A DNA stretch of 64,000 nucleotides, taken from the NCBI GenBank assembly GCA_937136055.1, contig CAKZOD010000073.1, positions 41,611-105,610 on the forward strand, in the 5' to 3' direction. How positions within the stretch are numbered: the stretch's first letter is position 1; every line of letters begins with the position of its first letter. Under the pieces are notes generated by a model, which ran no database searches, was not told the origin of the DNA, and saw nothing but the letters and a program-made list of their open reading frames with translations. The DNA is from an uncultured Oceanospirillaceae bacterium. GTDB taxonomy: Bacteria; Pseudomonadota; Gammaproteobacteria; Pseudomonadales; Balneatricaceae. This document shows positions 8,798 to 18,056 of the stretch, in pieces. The translations under genes and the position numbers were made by a program.

Positions 8798-9731
8798 TTT
8801 TCGGACCTGACTGCTGCTGTGAACTAACTCTATTATCCTTGCTTTGCTGTTTTATCCAATCTCGCTTTACCCAAGCTAAGAATTTCTGATCCCAGCTTCG
8901 CTCCTTGGTATTTTTGTCGCAGTAAAAGAGTATAAACTCATCCAAGCAATTATCCGAAAACTCTTTTGCAATTCCGTTACGATGCAAGGTGCTGTAAAAC
9001 ATTGCAGAAGGCTTCCAGTTCATCGTCATTGGATGCAGCTGCTTATTCAATACTTCCTGCTGTGCAAAAATCGTTTGCAGCGCATCACCTGAGCGCTTCT
9101 TCCAACCAGTGCTCCCGCCAAAAGATGGCGCTGGCCCTCTCTCTTTGAGCATCCCATGACTACTACTTAGCCCCTGTCGCACAACACTATCTTGTTGGCG
9201 CTTTGGCAATGGCATTGCAGCAGGTGCCGGTGGCACATCATAAACAGGTAATACTTGCGTTAACTCTTCTACCACAGGTACTTCCAAAACAGGTGCTTTC
9301 ACTGTGCCAGAACTTAAAATTGGTGAGCGCTCACGAGAATTTCTTGCACTCGCCTCAAAGTTTGATGACACCTCTATAATTTCTGCGCTTTCTTGGGTTA
9401 ATGATTCTTGGCTCGTTGCTTTATCACTGATTACAACTGTATTTTCAAGTATATCAATACGCAATAATTGCTGGCGCGCCAAACTAGCGACCAACTCAGC
9501 AAGTCTATCTTTGTGCCAGATATTAGTAAGTGATTCCCAGTGTTCAACTAATATTTCTACACTTTTCAAATTGGCTTGGCCTGCTCTTTTATCGCAAACT
9601 GCGGTACTAGCCATATTTGCGTGGGGATTATAAAGGCACTGGCAACATAAAGAATACAACAATGCCTCTTCGACACCATACTCTCGAGCATGTGATGGAT
9701 AAACAAATAGCGGCGTTTCAGGAAAACTCAT
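8715..9731 (-). CDS. DnaT-like primosomal protein
   Basis: This 338-residue protein has a C-terminal DnaT DNA-binding domain at about residues 235-300: WKPSAMFYSTLHRNGIAKEF ending in SWDQKFLAWVKRDW. E. coli DnaT binds single-stranded DNA and joins PriA/PriB to DnaB-DnaC during restart. The N-terminal about 110 residues form a separate helical domain, and a Pro/Ser-rich linker joins the two. It is much longer than E. coli DnaT (179 residues). The downstream overlapping lambda P-like gene may supply the loader function that DnaC has in enterics. Confidence 0.75.
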   Translation of the reverse strand: MSFPETPLFVYPSHAREYGVEEALLYSLCCQCLYNPHANMASTAVCDKRAGQANLKSVEILVEHWESLTNIWHKDRLAELVASLARQQLLRIDILENTVVISDKATSQESLTQESAEIIEVSSNFEASARNSRERSPILSSGTVKAPVLEVPVVEELTQVLPVYDVPPAPAAMPLPKRQQDSVVRQGLSSSHGMLKERGPAPSFGGSTGWKKRSGDALQTIFAQQEVLNKQLHPMTMNWKPSAMFYSTLHRNGIAKEFSDNCLDEFILFYCDKNTKERSWDQKFLAWVKRDWIKQQSKDNRVSSQQQSGPKNENSQRDTREKRKRITAAIMDIHDTNW

Positions 9732-9794
9732 GTACCCTCATACAATAGCGAATTAAATTAAGCTCTGTGCTTTAGATTTAATAAGAAGAAAAGA

Positions 9795-10202
9795 TTAATC
9801 ATGTAACGAGAAGCTTTCAACGGCACGCAATACATCACTCCGGCTAATTTGTCCGACAAGTATTTCATTTTGCGTAATAGGTAAGCAGTAAAGGTCTTTC
9901 TCGATTATCATATTGGAAATAGCGATAATATCAGTGTCTATATTTACCGGACTTACATCCCGTGTCATATACTGCCCTACTTTACCTCCTTTTTCTTCTT
10001 CATGATACGTTAAAGTTAAAATAGCTTTGAGACAATCACCTTCAGAGATAACACCTAAGACATGACCATGATCATCAACCACCAGCGCAGCTTGCAGTCG
10101 ATACTCTAGCAACATATCGATTGCATCAAACAAGTCTGATTCTTCGGATACTTTTACAAATTTAGTAGACATATAGTCTTTAGCTTGTACAGATCTCAAC
10201 AT
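9795..10202 (-). CDS. Tandem CBS-domain protein
   Basis: About 135 residues form two CBS motifs: KDYMSTKFVKVSEESDLFDAIDML...GVISEGDCLKAI and VGQYMTRDVSPVNIDTDIIAIS...GQISRSDVLRAV. Such paired domains bind adenosine nucleotides and act as energy or ligand sensors; the partner is unknown. The frame extends 44 codons upstream, but ATG 10202 sits behind a strong GGGGAG and starts directly at the first CBS motif, so I use it. It is a monocistronic gene, separated from the DnaT gene by 63 bases. Confidence 0.85.
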   Translation of the reverse strand: MLRSVQAKDYMSTKFVKVSEESDLFDAIDMLLEYRLQAALVVDDHGHVLGVISEGDCLKAILTLTYHEEEKGGKVGQYMTRDVSPVNIDTDIIAISNMIIEKDLYCLPITQNEILVGQISRSDVLRAVESFSLHD

Positions 10203-10551
10203 AGCGCTCTCCCCGGTCGTTTTTGAACTTAACTTAGCCACAAAAAACCACCTGCTCTTAAAACAGTGCTTAAAGTAGCTAACAACTCTCACGATTAGAA
10301 TATTTTGCAGCATTGATATACTTAAGTATTTCACCTTTCAGTATAAGCCTTGTTTGTAATATTCTGCCATGGATCTTTAAAATAATTTTAAATTGATCTT
10401 AAAAGCATTTACTGAGGCGCACATAAAGAATTCCTAGCACCCTAAAAAATCCCCTACCAGCAAAAAAACTGACTTAGTTAACCAAAGAGCTTTTAGCAGG
10501 CTTAGCTTGTTGTGATAAAATACTTCCCCACTTATTATTTATACCCTTGTT
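10203..10551. other. Intergenic region between CBS gene and PqiA-like gene
   Basis: These 349 bases separate divergent genes and must hold promoters for both. Apart from the CBS-gene ribosome site I see no clear promoter, hairpin or small gene. The upstream extension of the CBS frame through 10334 looks non-coding in composition. Confidence 0.5.
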
Positions 10552-11049
10552 ATGCAACCACCTTTACTTACTTCTAAAAGCGTCAAACTACTAGGACTAA
10601 AAGCATTACTTGTGCTGGCACTAGGGCTGTTTATTGCTGGAGTATCTTCTCCTATCATGACAATCACCCAGTTTTTATTTTTGGAAAACAACTTCTCTAT
10701 AGTTTCAGGTCTGAACGATTTACTCGCCCAACAACAATACTTATTATTTGCTATCATCGCCTTATTAAGTCTCTGCCTTCCTATTATTAAAATAGCATTG
10801 CTAGCTTGGGTGCTATTTACAAAACAACATTCAAGCCAGCTACAACGGCTATTAAATTTAATCCACAATTATGGACGCTGGGCCATGCTAGATGTCTTAG
10901 TCATTGCGATACTATTAGTGAGCGTCAAGCTCGGCGCTATCGCCAGTGTAGAAGTGCATATAGGCCTATATTGGTTTGCAGCTTCCGTACTTATTGTGAT
11001 GTTTGTTACGCACCAAGTAACCAATATATTTAAACAAGACGTGCTTTAG
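10552..11049 (+). CDS. PqiA-type inner-membrane protein (single domain)
   Basis: This 165-residue protein has four predicted membrane helices (about residues 13-33, 62-86, 105-127 and 136-156). It carries the PqiA-family signature P-I-M-T after the first helix and the SLCLPIIKI / WAMLDVLVIAILL blocks. Full PqiA proteins have two such units and work with PqiB MCE proteins in lipid transport across the envelope. This is a single unit, and no MCE gene is nearby. A terminator follows at 11066. Confidence 0.8.
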   Translation: MQPPLLTSKSVKLLGLKALLVLALGLFIAGVSSPIMTITQFLFLENNFSIVSGLNDLLAQQQYLLFAIIALLSLCLPIIKIALLAWVLFTKQHSSQLQRLLNLIHNYGRWAMLDVLVIAILLVSVKLGAIASVEVHIGLYWFAASVLIVMFVTHQVTNIFKQDVL

Positions 11050-11065
11050 ATGAGAACAACCGAGG

Positions 11066-11088
11066 GCGCTTGAAGCGCTTTTCTTTCT
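11066..11088 (+). terminator. Terminator of the PqiA-like gene
   Basis: GCGCT (11066-11070) pairs with AGCGC (11074-11078) around a TGA loop and is followed by TTTTCTTTCT, 17 bases after the stop. Confidence 0.65.
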
Positions 11089-11134
11089 AGATTTATAATT
11101 AACCATGATTACTTGTTTGAGCATTAAAACAAGT

Positions 11135-11166
11135 AAAAACTGCCTGTAGATAACAATTACAGACAG
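11135..11166 (-). terminator. Terminator of the transpeptidase operon
   Basis: On the minus strand CTGTCTGTA (11166-11158) pairs with TACAGGCAG (11149-11141), including one G-U pair, and is followed by a run of five T. It lies just after the 11183 stop. Confidence 0.75.
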
Positions 11167-11182
11167 CTTAGTGCTTACCCCC

Positions 11183-12787
11183 TTATCCCTTAGTGACCTT
11201 GAGATTTTCTTCTTTCACTATTTTAAAGGTAGAGTCATCTAGCTTTTTAAAAGTCATTCTTTTGAATGTTTTATCACGGTAATTTGGTGATGAATATATC
11301 AATGTTAATTGAATTTGATAAAGCTCTGATGCCTCATCAGATAGATGCTTAATATTCGAGCGAGATAGTTTTATCCATTTAGGCTTTTCAATCCGTTTCT
11401 TACGCCATTTTAACCAACTCGAATGACTACGCTGCCCACCACTTTTAAAATCATCACTATAAAATTGCTGATACTTATCAAATTCCTGCGCCTGCCATGC
11501 ATCTATCCAGCCATCTACAAGCTGTTCAATCGCTGCTACTGAGTCATTACCTGACTTGCTATCAGCGCTATTTTTCTCCGATTTTGTTCTTATGCTAGAC
11601 CCTAAGTTTACACCATTAGCGCTTTTAACAGACGAGATTGCGACTGTTTCACTCGCCGAAGGCTTGCTATTTTTCTCAGGGTTTAATGAAGGATCTACCG
11701 TTTTTCCGATAATAACTAGATCTTCCTTAGGCGGGTTAGAGACTTTACTATCGACAGCCTGCGAATCAGAATCACCCCCTTTATTATCACTGTTAGATTC
11801 GTTAACAACAGCACTACCCTCAACAACCTCGTTTATTTTAGTAGAAGCTGAATGCGTTGATTGCGCAGCATTATCACCAGTAACTCCGGCAACATTCTTG
11901 AGATCTTCTAACCCCTCTTTAGAGGAAGTTGATGCCGCTTTATCATCTGCTTGCTGGTTAGCTCCAGCCTTAGTATCATTTTTAGAAGAATCGTTCTCTT
12001 TTGCTACAGCAGGTGCTGCGCCCGAGTCAAAGAAACCTGCAAAAACAGAATCATCTAAAAAGTTGAAGTGCCAGCTTATTCCTATAGCCACAACAAACAC
12101 TGCCAGCAAAATTTTTAACTTTCCGAAACCCGTTTTTTCACCTAAGGGCTTTTTAGAAAATAGCTTAGTCGTTTTTGCTGGCTGACTACCACCAGCCTCA
12201 CCTACTTGAAAAGTCGTTGCATTAAAGCTGGCAATTTGCTGATCAACTGATTGCCCCTTTTGTGAGTCAGGCATGCATAGTACTAATTTAATATTAGATT
12301 GAGAGCGGGGGGAAGGCGATTTTTTTTCTAGATCACTATTACTGTCTTCACTGCTAGCGGCATCAGAAACAGCTGCTTCAGATATACCTTTATCAATAGC
12401 TTCAATTGAAGCTGATTGTTTATCTACTGTACTTAATGTAGAAAACAAGGATTGCAACTGGTCAACTTCAATATTTTGAGAATCAACACAAAAAACAAGC
12501 TCTGAGGTCTGCTGGTTTAAGTATTCTTTTAGTGAGCTCTCATCAACAATTTCTTCACCTGAGTACTGAGAGATTGAAGCTAACAGCTGACCAAAGTCAC
12601 CCTCAGTCCAAGTGACAATACCATCGCCTTTTGCTTTGACATAGTCCATCCAGCTACGCAAAAAAACATGCTGATCTGAACCTGTTATTTCAACAACGTC
12701 GTGTGCTTTAAGCAGCGACTCTAAGTGATAATATTTTAATGTAAAATCCGTTCTTACAATACTTTGTTGACTGTGTAATTGTTCCAA
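11183..12787 (-). CDS. Membrane-anchored protein with C-terminal NTF2-like domain
   Basis: I do not recognise the full 534-residue protein. An acidic N-terminal region (about 1-130) is probably cytoplasmic. One membrane helix lies at about 224-240 (ILLAVFVVAIGISW), then a low-complexity Ser/Asp/Lys linker of about 170 residues. An NTF2-like domain at about 417-534 opens VDGWIDAWQAQEFDKYQQFYSDDF. The same kind of domain ends the L,D-transpeptidase encoded 94 bases upstream, so this is a likely partner reaching into the periplasm. The start is TTG 12787 behind AGGA. Function is unknown; a role in cell-wall transpeptidation is inferred from the neighbour. Confidence 0.75.
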   Translation of the reverse strand: MEQLHSQQSIVRTDFTLKYYHLESLLKAHDVVEITGSDQHVFLRSWMDYVKAKGDGIVTWTEGDFGQLLASISQYSGEEIVDESSLKEYLNQQTSELVFCVDSQNIEVDQLQSLFSTLSTVDKQSASIEAIDKGISEAAVSDAASSEDSNSDLEKKSPSPRSQSNIKLVLCMPDSQKGQSVDQQIASFNATTFQVGEAGGSQPAKTTKLFSKKPLGEKTGFGKLKILLAVFVVAIGISWHFNFLDDSVFAGFFDSGAAPAVAKENDSSKNDTKAGANQQADDKAASTSSKEGLEDLKNVAGVTGDNAAQSTHSASTKINEVVEGSAVVNESNSDNKGGDSDSQAVDSKVSNPPKEDLVIIGKTVDPSLNPEKNSKPSASETVAISSVKSANGVNLGSSIRTKSEKNSADSKSGNDSVAAIEQLVDGWIDAWQAQEFDKYQQFYSDDFKSGGQRSHSSWLKWRKKRIEKPKWIKLSRSNIKHLSDEASELYQIQLTLIYSSPNYRDKTFKRMTFKKLDDSTFKIVKEENLKVTKG

Positions 12788-12881
12788 TGACTTATTCCTA
12801 GGAGACGAAACTTAAGCTATCCATTTGCTGGTACACGTTACTACTATTCAATCTAGCGCTTTCAAATTCAACACTTTAGTA

Positions 12882-14075
12882 CTAGGGGATCCCCATTGAG
12901 GGATCTCCTTCAAAAGCAATTTTCCAAGCGTTGTTACTTTTTTGCCAATACTGACGTTTCAAGCCCTCTCCTTTATAGTTACTCGACTTATAGAGCTGGT
13001 TGAAAGAAACCACCATAAGCTCACTATCAGGGTAAGTGTAAATGCTTAAATCTTTTAAATTAATATCAATAAATGATTTAGAGCTGTTAACGCGTCGCTT
13101 ATGCTCAGCAAATGCTTTGAATGATTTTTTACCGTCTGAAAAGTTAGTCGCATAATTTCTGATGTAACGACTATAGTCTAGACTCTCCCAGTCTTTTTCC
13201 CAACGATTAACAACGGCCAACATTTTAGATTGCTGCTGCTTCCATTCAGAACGGCTCACCCACGTAAGGTTTTCACGTAGAATCATAGGCGTCCCCTTCT
13301 TGACTAATTCATCCACTTCTTGGAAATCAGGGTTAGTCAATGAGAGACAGCCTAAACTAGCTAGTGGCGGTCTAGAATAGGTATCGACTGGTGAGCCGTG
13401 TAGCCAAATACCATTTCCTGTACGTTTATTGCGATAATCCCATGCATTTGGGTAGTTTAACGGCAAAGCACCAGCACCATAGCGCTGAGGTAAATTCTCA
13501 TCTAATAACCTACCCGTCGTAAAGTAAACCCCAACAGGCGACTTTTTATCACCTTGGCGACGCTTATTAACACCACCTTGTCCATGGGAGGCATAATAAT
13601 CTTTAATGAGGTGAGGAGTACCTTTTCTGTTTTCAAACACGAACAAGCGGTTCAAACTCATGTCCTGAACAATGACGTATTTTTGCTTATCACTTAATAA
13701 AACAATATCTTTGGGAATAAGATCAGGTGCAGGCTTCACTTTGCGTAGTTTGATACGTGATTTAGCTTCTTCAATTAAACCGTGTAACTTCTTTTGTTCA
13801 TTGTCAGTAAAGCGACTACCAATTTGGGATAGTGGATCTACTTGAGCAATCAGTAAATCGGCATACACTAGCTGCGCTAAACGAAAATCTGGTCGAATGC
13901 TTACTAATTGTTTCATTTGCTTGAGCGCATCATCAAACTTGTGCTCGGCAATAGACTCAAAGCCTTTAAGTAACAAGTCTTCATTCCCTTCAGAGACCCC
14001 GTAGTTTTGGGCAGCGTGAAGATTGATTGCACCTGTACAAGAAAGAAGCATAAAAACTAACGATTTGAATTGCAT
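12882..14075 (-). CDS. L,D-transpeptidase (YkuD) with NTF2-like C-terminus
   Basis: This 397-residue secreted protein starts with a signal peptide (hydrophobic to about residue 20, then HAAQ). A helical region precedes a YkuD catalytic domain at about 135-275. The active-site block is IWLHGSPVDTYSRPPLASLGCLSL, with the HG histidine and the S-x-G-C cysteine. Such enzymes make 3-3 peptidoglycan crosslinks or attach proteins to the wall. Residues about 285-397 form an NTF2-like domain (VVNRWEKDWESLDYSRYIRNY) of the type that caps some L,D-transpeptidases. It is the first gene of a two-gene operon. Confidence 0.9.
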   Translation of the reverse strand: MQFKSLVFMLLSCTGAINLHAAQNYGVSEGNEDLLLKGFESIAEHKFDDALKQMKQLVSIRPDFRLAQLVYADLLIAQVDPLSQIGSRFTDNEQKKLHGLIEEAKSRIKLRKVKPAPDLIPKDIVLLSDKQKYVIVQDMSLNRLFVFENRKGTPHLIKDYYASHGQGGVNKRRQGDKKSPVGVYFTTGRLLDENLPQRYGAGALPLNYPNAWDYRNKRTGNGIWLHGSPVDTYSRPPLASLGCLSLTNPDFQEVDELVKKGTPMILRENLTWVSRSEWKQQQSKMLAVVNRWEKDWESLDYSRYIRNYATNFSDGKKSFKAFAEHKRRVNSSKSFIDINLKDLSIYTYPDSELMVVSFNQLYKSSNYKGEGLKRQYWQKSNNAWKIAFEGDPSMGIP

Positions 14076-14695
14076 ATCGACCTAATGTTGTTTTGATATA
14101 GAAATATTAACGAGATTATACTGTTTAACCACCTAAAGCAGAATCCTTATTGTCAGGAAATAAAAAAGACAAGGCAGCTTGTTCAGTTTCACTAGCTATA
14201 TAACAACGAAAATGTAATAAAGTTCAGTTACTTAATAGACTAATTTATGACTGATATCCTATCACTCACAATTGACATAAAAATACTCTAAAACCCTAAA
14301 AGCCCTAGGCTGGCTCGCCTTTTTTCTCAAGTTGATCAATCTTTTATCCTTATCGTAGTCACCATGCAAAGGAACTTATTATCCTTTTAAACCTCTATTA
14401 ATTATAGCTTGTTTAACTTTTTAAGCTCTTAACAAACAATAACCTCTTCCGCTTTCAAAGCTCTGTTTACAAGAATTGTTATATATTCAAGGTTTTAACT
14501 AATTCTGTAATGAGGGCAAGTACTTTTACGATAAAGCATGGACGATTAGCATTTTTTCACTCTTTATCTATACTGGTATCAACAGTTACAGAAAGTCCGT
14601 TTTAATTTTCAAGTTATACATCAGCCAAGAATCGAAACACAATTTGGCACAATTCGACACCAGATTGTTAGTTTCCACAACTGAAATGGTGATCA
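14076..14695. other. 620-base divergent intergenic region
   Basis: This gap between the divergent transpeptidase and yeaG genes is AT-rich and without a credible coding frame. A short stem followed by six T lies near 14307-14325. It probably holds promoters for both operons; in enterics yeaG expression is tied to stationary-phase and nitrogen stress. I could not identify a convincing promoter: a TTGGCAC at 14644 lacks the matching -12 element of a sigma54 site. Confidence 0.5.
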
Positions 14696-16621
14696 ATGAT
14701 GAGTATCTTCGAGCGCTACCAAGCACGTTTTTTATCAACGACCCAAGAAGAAATGTCTCTGCATGAATATCTACAATTATGCCGAGACTCCCCAGATAGC
14801 TACGCTAGTGCAGCAGAGCGCCTTCTCAAAGCAATTGGCGAGCCTGAGTTAGTCGATACTGCGCAAGATCCTGTGCTCAGTCGCATTTTTTCTAATAAAG
14901 TCATTAAACGCTACCCCACCTTTGATCAGTTTTATGGCGCAGAAGATGCAATTGAGAATATTGTTTCTTACTTCAAGCATGCTGCACAAGGCTTAGAAGA
15001 GCGAAAACAAATCCTTTACTTACTCGGACCAGTAGGTGGTGGCAAATCTTCTATTGCTGAAAAAATCAAAGATTTAATGGAAAATATTCCTTTTTATGCA
15101 ATCAAAGGGTCACCAGTTTATGAGTCTCCCCTCGGCCTTTTCGACCCGGAGGAAGATGCCGAAATCTTAATGAAAGAGTACGGTATTGCAAAACGTTATT
15201 TAAAAGGAATTATCTCTCCTTGGGCATCCAAACGATTAAACGAATACTCCGGTGACATTGAAAAGTTTAGAGTGGTCAAACTTTACCCTTCCATACTCAA
15301 TCAAGTTGCGATTGCCAAAACAGAGCCTGGAGATGAGAACAACCAAGACATTTCAAGCCTTGTAGGTAAAGTCGATATCCGAAAGCTAGAAGAATACCCT
15401 CAACAAGATCCAGACGCCTATAGCTTTTCAGGTGCATTGTGCAGAGCAAACCAAGGTTTGATGGAATTTGTCGAGATGTTCAAAGCACCGATAAAAGTGC
15501 TCCACCCCCTTTTAACAGCCACTCAAGAAGGTAACTATAACAGTACTGAGGGCATGGGCTCGATTCCCTTCAACGGTATTATTCTTGCTCACTCCAATGA
15601 ATCAGAATGGCAGTCGTTTAAAAACAACAAAACCAATGAAGCATTCATCGACCGCGTTAACATTGTCAAAGTCCCTTATTGCCTGCGTATTTCAGAGGAA
15701 GTGAAAATTTATCAAAAGCTACTACAAGACAGCTCCCTCTCACAAGCGCCCTGCGCCCCCGATACCTTGAATATGTTAGCGCAATTTTCAATCTTGTCGC
15801 GTTTAAAAGAGCCAGAGAATTCCAATGTGTACTCTAAAATGCGCATCTATAATGGCGAGAACTTAAAAGACACAGACCCTAAGGCAAAACCTATTCAAGA
15901 ATATAAAGATTATGCGGGGGTCGATGAAGGCATGAACGGCCTATCTACCCGTTTTGCCTTTAAAATTCTCTCCAAGGTATTTAACTTTGACCCATCAGAA
16001 ATTGCTGCAAACCCTGTGCACCTTATGCATGTACTGGAAAGAGAAATTGAGCAGCAACAGTATTCTAAAGAGCTACAAGATAAATATATTGGATTTATAA
16101 AGGAGTATATTTCTCCAAAATACATCGAGTTACTTGGCAAGGAAATCCAGACTGCCTACTTAGAATCTTATTCCGAGTATGGTCAAAATGTTTTTGATCG
16201 CTATGTAACTTATGCTGATTTCTGGATTCAAGACCAAGAATACAGAGACCCTGAAACCGGCGATATGCTAAACAGGCAAAGTATTAATGATGAGCTTGAA
16301 AAAATTGAAAAGCCCGCTGGAATCAGCAATCCAAAAGATTTTCGCCACGAAATCGTCAATTTTGTTTTAAGAGCTAGAGCGAATAACGATGGTAAAAATC
16401 CATCTTGGATGAGCTTTGAGAAAATGCGTTCTGTAATCGAGAAAAAAATGTTCTCCAATACCGAAGATTTGCTCCCTGTTATCTCTTTTAACACCAAAGC
16501 TTCTTCAGATGAAAACGACAAGCACGCGGAGTTTGTTAAACGAATGATTAAACGCGGCTACACTGAGAAGCAAGTCAGATTGCTTTCAGAGTGGTATATC
16601 CGAGTGAGAAAGTCACAGTAA
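14696..16621 (+). CDS. yeaG: PrkA-type serine protein kinase YeaG
   Basis: This 641-residue protein (E. coli YeaG is 644) aligns closely by eye along its length. Landmarks are Walker A LLGPVGGGKSS near residue 110, IAKTEPGDENNQDISSLVGKVDIRKLE, FVEMFKAPIKVLHPLL and the C-terminal RKQ-type end. PrkA proteins combine an AAA+ domain with a C-terminal kinase-like domain and act in stationary-phase and nutrient-stress adaptation. It heads the conserved yeaG-yeaH-spoVR module. Two consecutive ATG codons (14696, 14699) follow GGTGA. Confidence 0.97.
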   Translation: MMSIFERYQARFLSTTQEEMSLHEYLQLCRDSPDSYASAAERLLKAIGEPELVDTAQDPVLSRIFSNKVIKRYPTFDQFYGAEDAIENIVSYFKHAAQGLEERKQILYLLGPVGGGKSSIAEKIKDLMENIPFYAIKGSPVYESPLGLFDPEEDAEILMKEYGIAKRYLKGIISPWASKRLNEYSGDIEKFRVVKLYPSILNQVAIAKTEPGDENNQDISSLVGKVDIRKLEEYPQQDPDAYSFSGALCRANQGLMEFVEMFKAPIKVLHPLLTATQEGNYNSTEGMGSIPFNGIILAHSNESEWQSFKNNKTNEAFIDRVNIVKVPYCLRISEEVKIYQKLLQDSSLSQAPCAPDTLNMLAQFSILSRLKEPENSNVYSKMRIYNGENLKDTDPKAKPIQEYKDYAGVDEGMNGLSTRFAFKILSKVFNFDPSEIAANPVHLMHVLEREIEQQQYSKELQDKYIGFIKEYISPKYIELLGKEIQTAYLESYSEYGQNVFDRYVTYADFWIQDQEYRDPETGDMLNRQSINDELEKIEKPAGISNPKDFRHEIVNFVLRARANNDGKNPSWMSFEKMRSVIEKKMFSNTEDLLPVISFNTKASSDENDKHAEFVKRMIKRGYTEKQVRLLSEWYIRVRKSQ

Positions 16622-16755
16622 TCACAAGCACTTGGCCTCGAGAGCTGCAATCATCAACTCAACTATCGGCTCTGCGTGGCGCGCCTTTCAAAGCCGCTCA
16701 ATAATTTATAATTTACACTGCCAGCAAGCTTGGCAAAAACATAGGAAAACGGCAT

Positions 16756-18048
16756 ATGAGTTTTATCATCGACCGTCGCCTAAACAGTAAAAAGAAGAGC
16801 ACGGTTAACAGACAGCGCTTTCTCAAACGGTACCGCAAGCAAATTAAAAAGGCGGTAGAAGACTCGATGAAGAAGCGTTCTATCCAAGATATGGATCGCT
16901 CAAGTGACATTACTATTGCACGTGATAATACGAGCGAGCCTTCTTTTCAACACGGTAAAGGTGGTACACAAACTCGCGTATACCCAGGGAACAAAGAATT
17001 TATCACTGGCGATGAATTCGAGCGCCCAGAACAAGGAGGAGGCGGACAGGGGAATGGCGGGGGTGAAGGCAATGCCAGCAACTCAGGGGAAGGTGAAGAT
17101 AGCTTTACATTTCAAATAAGCCAAGATGAATTTCTTGATTTTATGTTTGATGGATTAGCATTACCAAACTTAGTCAAAAAACAGCTTAAAAGTACCAGTA
17201 GCTTCGAGATGCATCAAGCGGGATTCACTAATGACAGCTCACCTGACAAACTTCATTTAATACGCTCACTGCGCGCCGCTTACGCAAGAAGAATTGCCTT
17301 AACGGGCTCAAAGAATAATGAACTAGCCACCCTTAAAAAACAGCTTTGGACACTGGAAGAACAACCTGCTGATATAGAAATTGCCTCTAAAATTGAGCAA
17401 ATAAGAGATGAAATTAATACCCTTAAACAAAAAAAGAAGTACGTTCCATTTTTAGATACGTTTGATTTGCGCTATCGCAATTACGTTAAAACACCTTTAC
17501 CCTCAACAAAAGCTGTCATTTTATGCATCATGGATGTATCTGGCTCTATGACTCAGTCAATCAAAGAGATGGCCAAACGTTTCTTTACCTTGTTGTATCT
17601 ATTCATTCTACGCAACTATAAATCGACAGAAGTGGTCTTTATTCGCCACCACACAAGAGCTGCCGAAGTGGATGAGCAAGAGTTTTTCTACTCCAGAGAA
17701 ACAGGGGGAACTATTGTTTCAAGCGCTTTAGAGCTATCTGCAAAGGTTATTAAAGAGCGTTTCCCCCAAGATCAATATAACGTTTACGTCGCCCAAGCGT
17801 CTGATGGTGACAATTGGGATAACGATTCAGAGCTGTGCAAAAAACTTCTCCAAGAAAGCATTTTGCCTTTTGTTCAATATTTCGCCTATGTCGAGATTAC
17901 GTCAGGCGTCCACCAAAATTTATGGCATGAATATACCAAACTACAAAACGCATTCCCCAAAGACTTTGCTATGCAACAGGTGCGCAGTAGTGCTGATATA
18001 TACCCTGTGTTTCGAGAACTATTCGCCTCAAAGCCTGCTAAAGAATGA
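16756..18048 (+). CDS. yeaH: YeaH/YhbH family protein, vWA-like
   Basis: This 430-residue protein is typical for the family. A basic N-terminus leads to a Gly-rich stretch at about 93-110, a charged coiled region, then a von Willebrand A-like domain from about residue 255 with MIDAS start DVSGSMTQ. It always travels with the PrkA kinase and is thought to work with it. AGGAAAA lies before ATG 16756. It overlaps the possible upstream start of the spoVR gene by an ATGA. Confidence 0.95.
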   Translation: MSFIIDRRLNSKKKSTVNRQRFLKRYRKQIKKAVEDSMKKRSIQDMDRSSDITIARDNTSEPSFQHGKGGTQTRVYPGNKEFITGDEFERPEQGGGGQGNGGGEGNASNSGEGEDSFTFQISQDEFLDFMFDGLALPNLVKKQLKSTSSFEMHQAGFTNDSSPDKLHLIRSLRAAYARRIALTGSKNNELATLKKQLWTLEEQPADIEIASKIEQIRDEINTLKQKKKYVPFLDTFDLRYRNYVKTPLPSTKAVILCIMDVSGSMTQSIKEMAKRFFTLLYLFILRNYKSTEVVFIRHHTRAAEVDEQEFFYSRETGGTIVSSALELSAKVIKERFPQDQYNVYVAQASDGDNWDNDSELCKKLLQESILPFVQYFAYVEITSGVHQNLWHEYTKLQNAFPKDFAMQQVRSSADIYPVFRELFASKPAKE

Positions 18049-18056
18049 GGGCCGCT

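Noticed and set aside
8798..8820. Minus-strand TCAGGTCCG resembling the conserved core of 4.5S (SRP) RNA, which lies near dnaX in some genomes
   Set aside because: Only nine bases match, the flanks lack the rest of the motif and the hairpin, and the site is inside coding DNA.
11556..12185. Long plus-strand frame of 209 codons
   Set aside because: It is antisense to the low-complexity linker of the membrane-anchored protein; it has no ribosome site or family features.
14644..14660. Sigma54-like TTGGCAC upstream of yeaG
   Set aside because: The -24 half is present, but ten bases on there is GA rather than the required GC, and it is only about 40 bases from the start codon.
15910..16521. Minus-strand frames inside yeaG
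   Set aside because: They are shadows of a highly conserved kinase gene.
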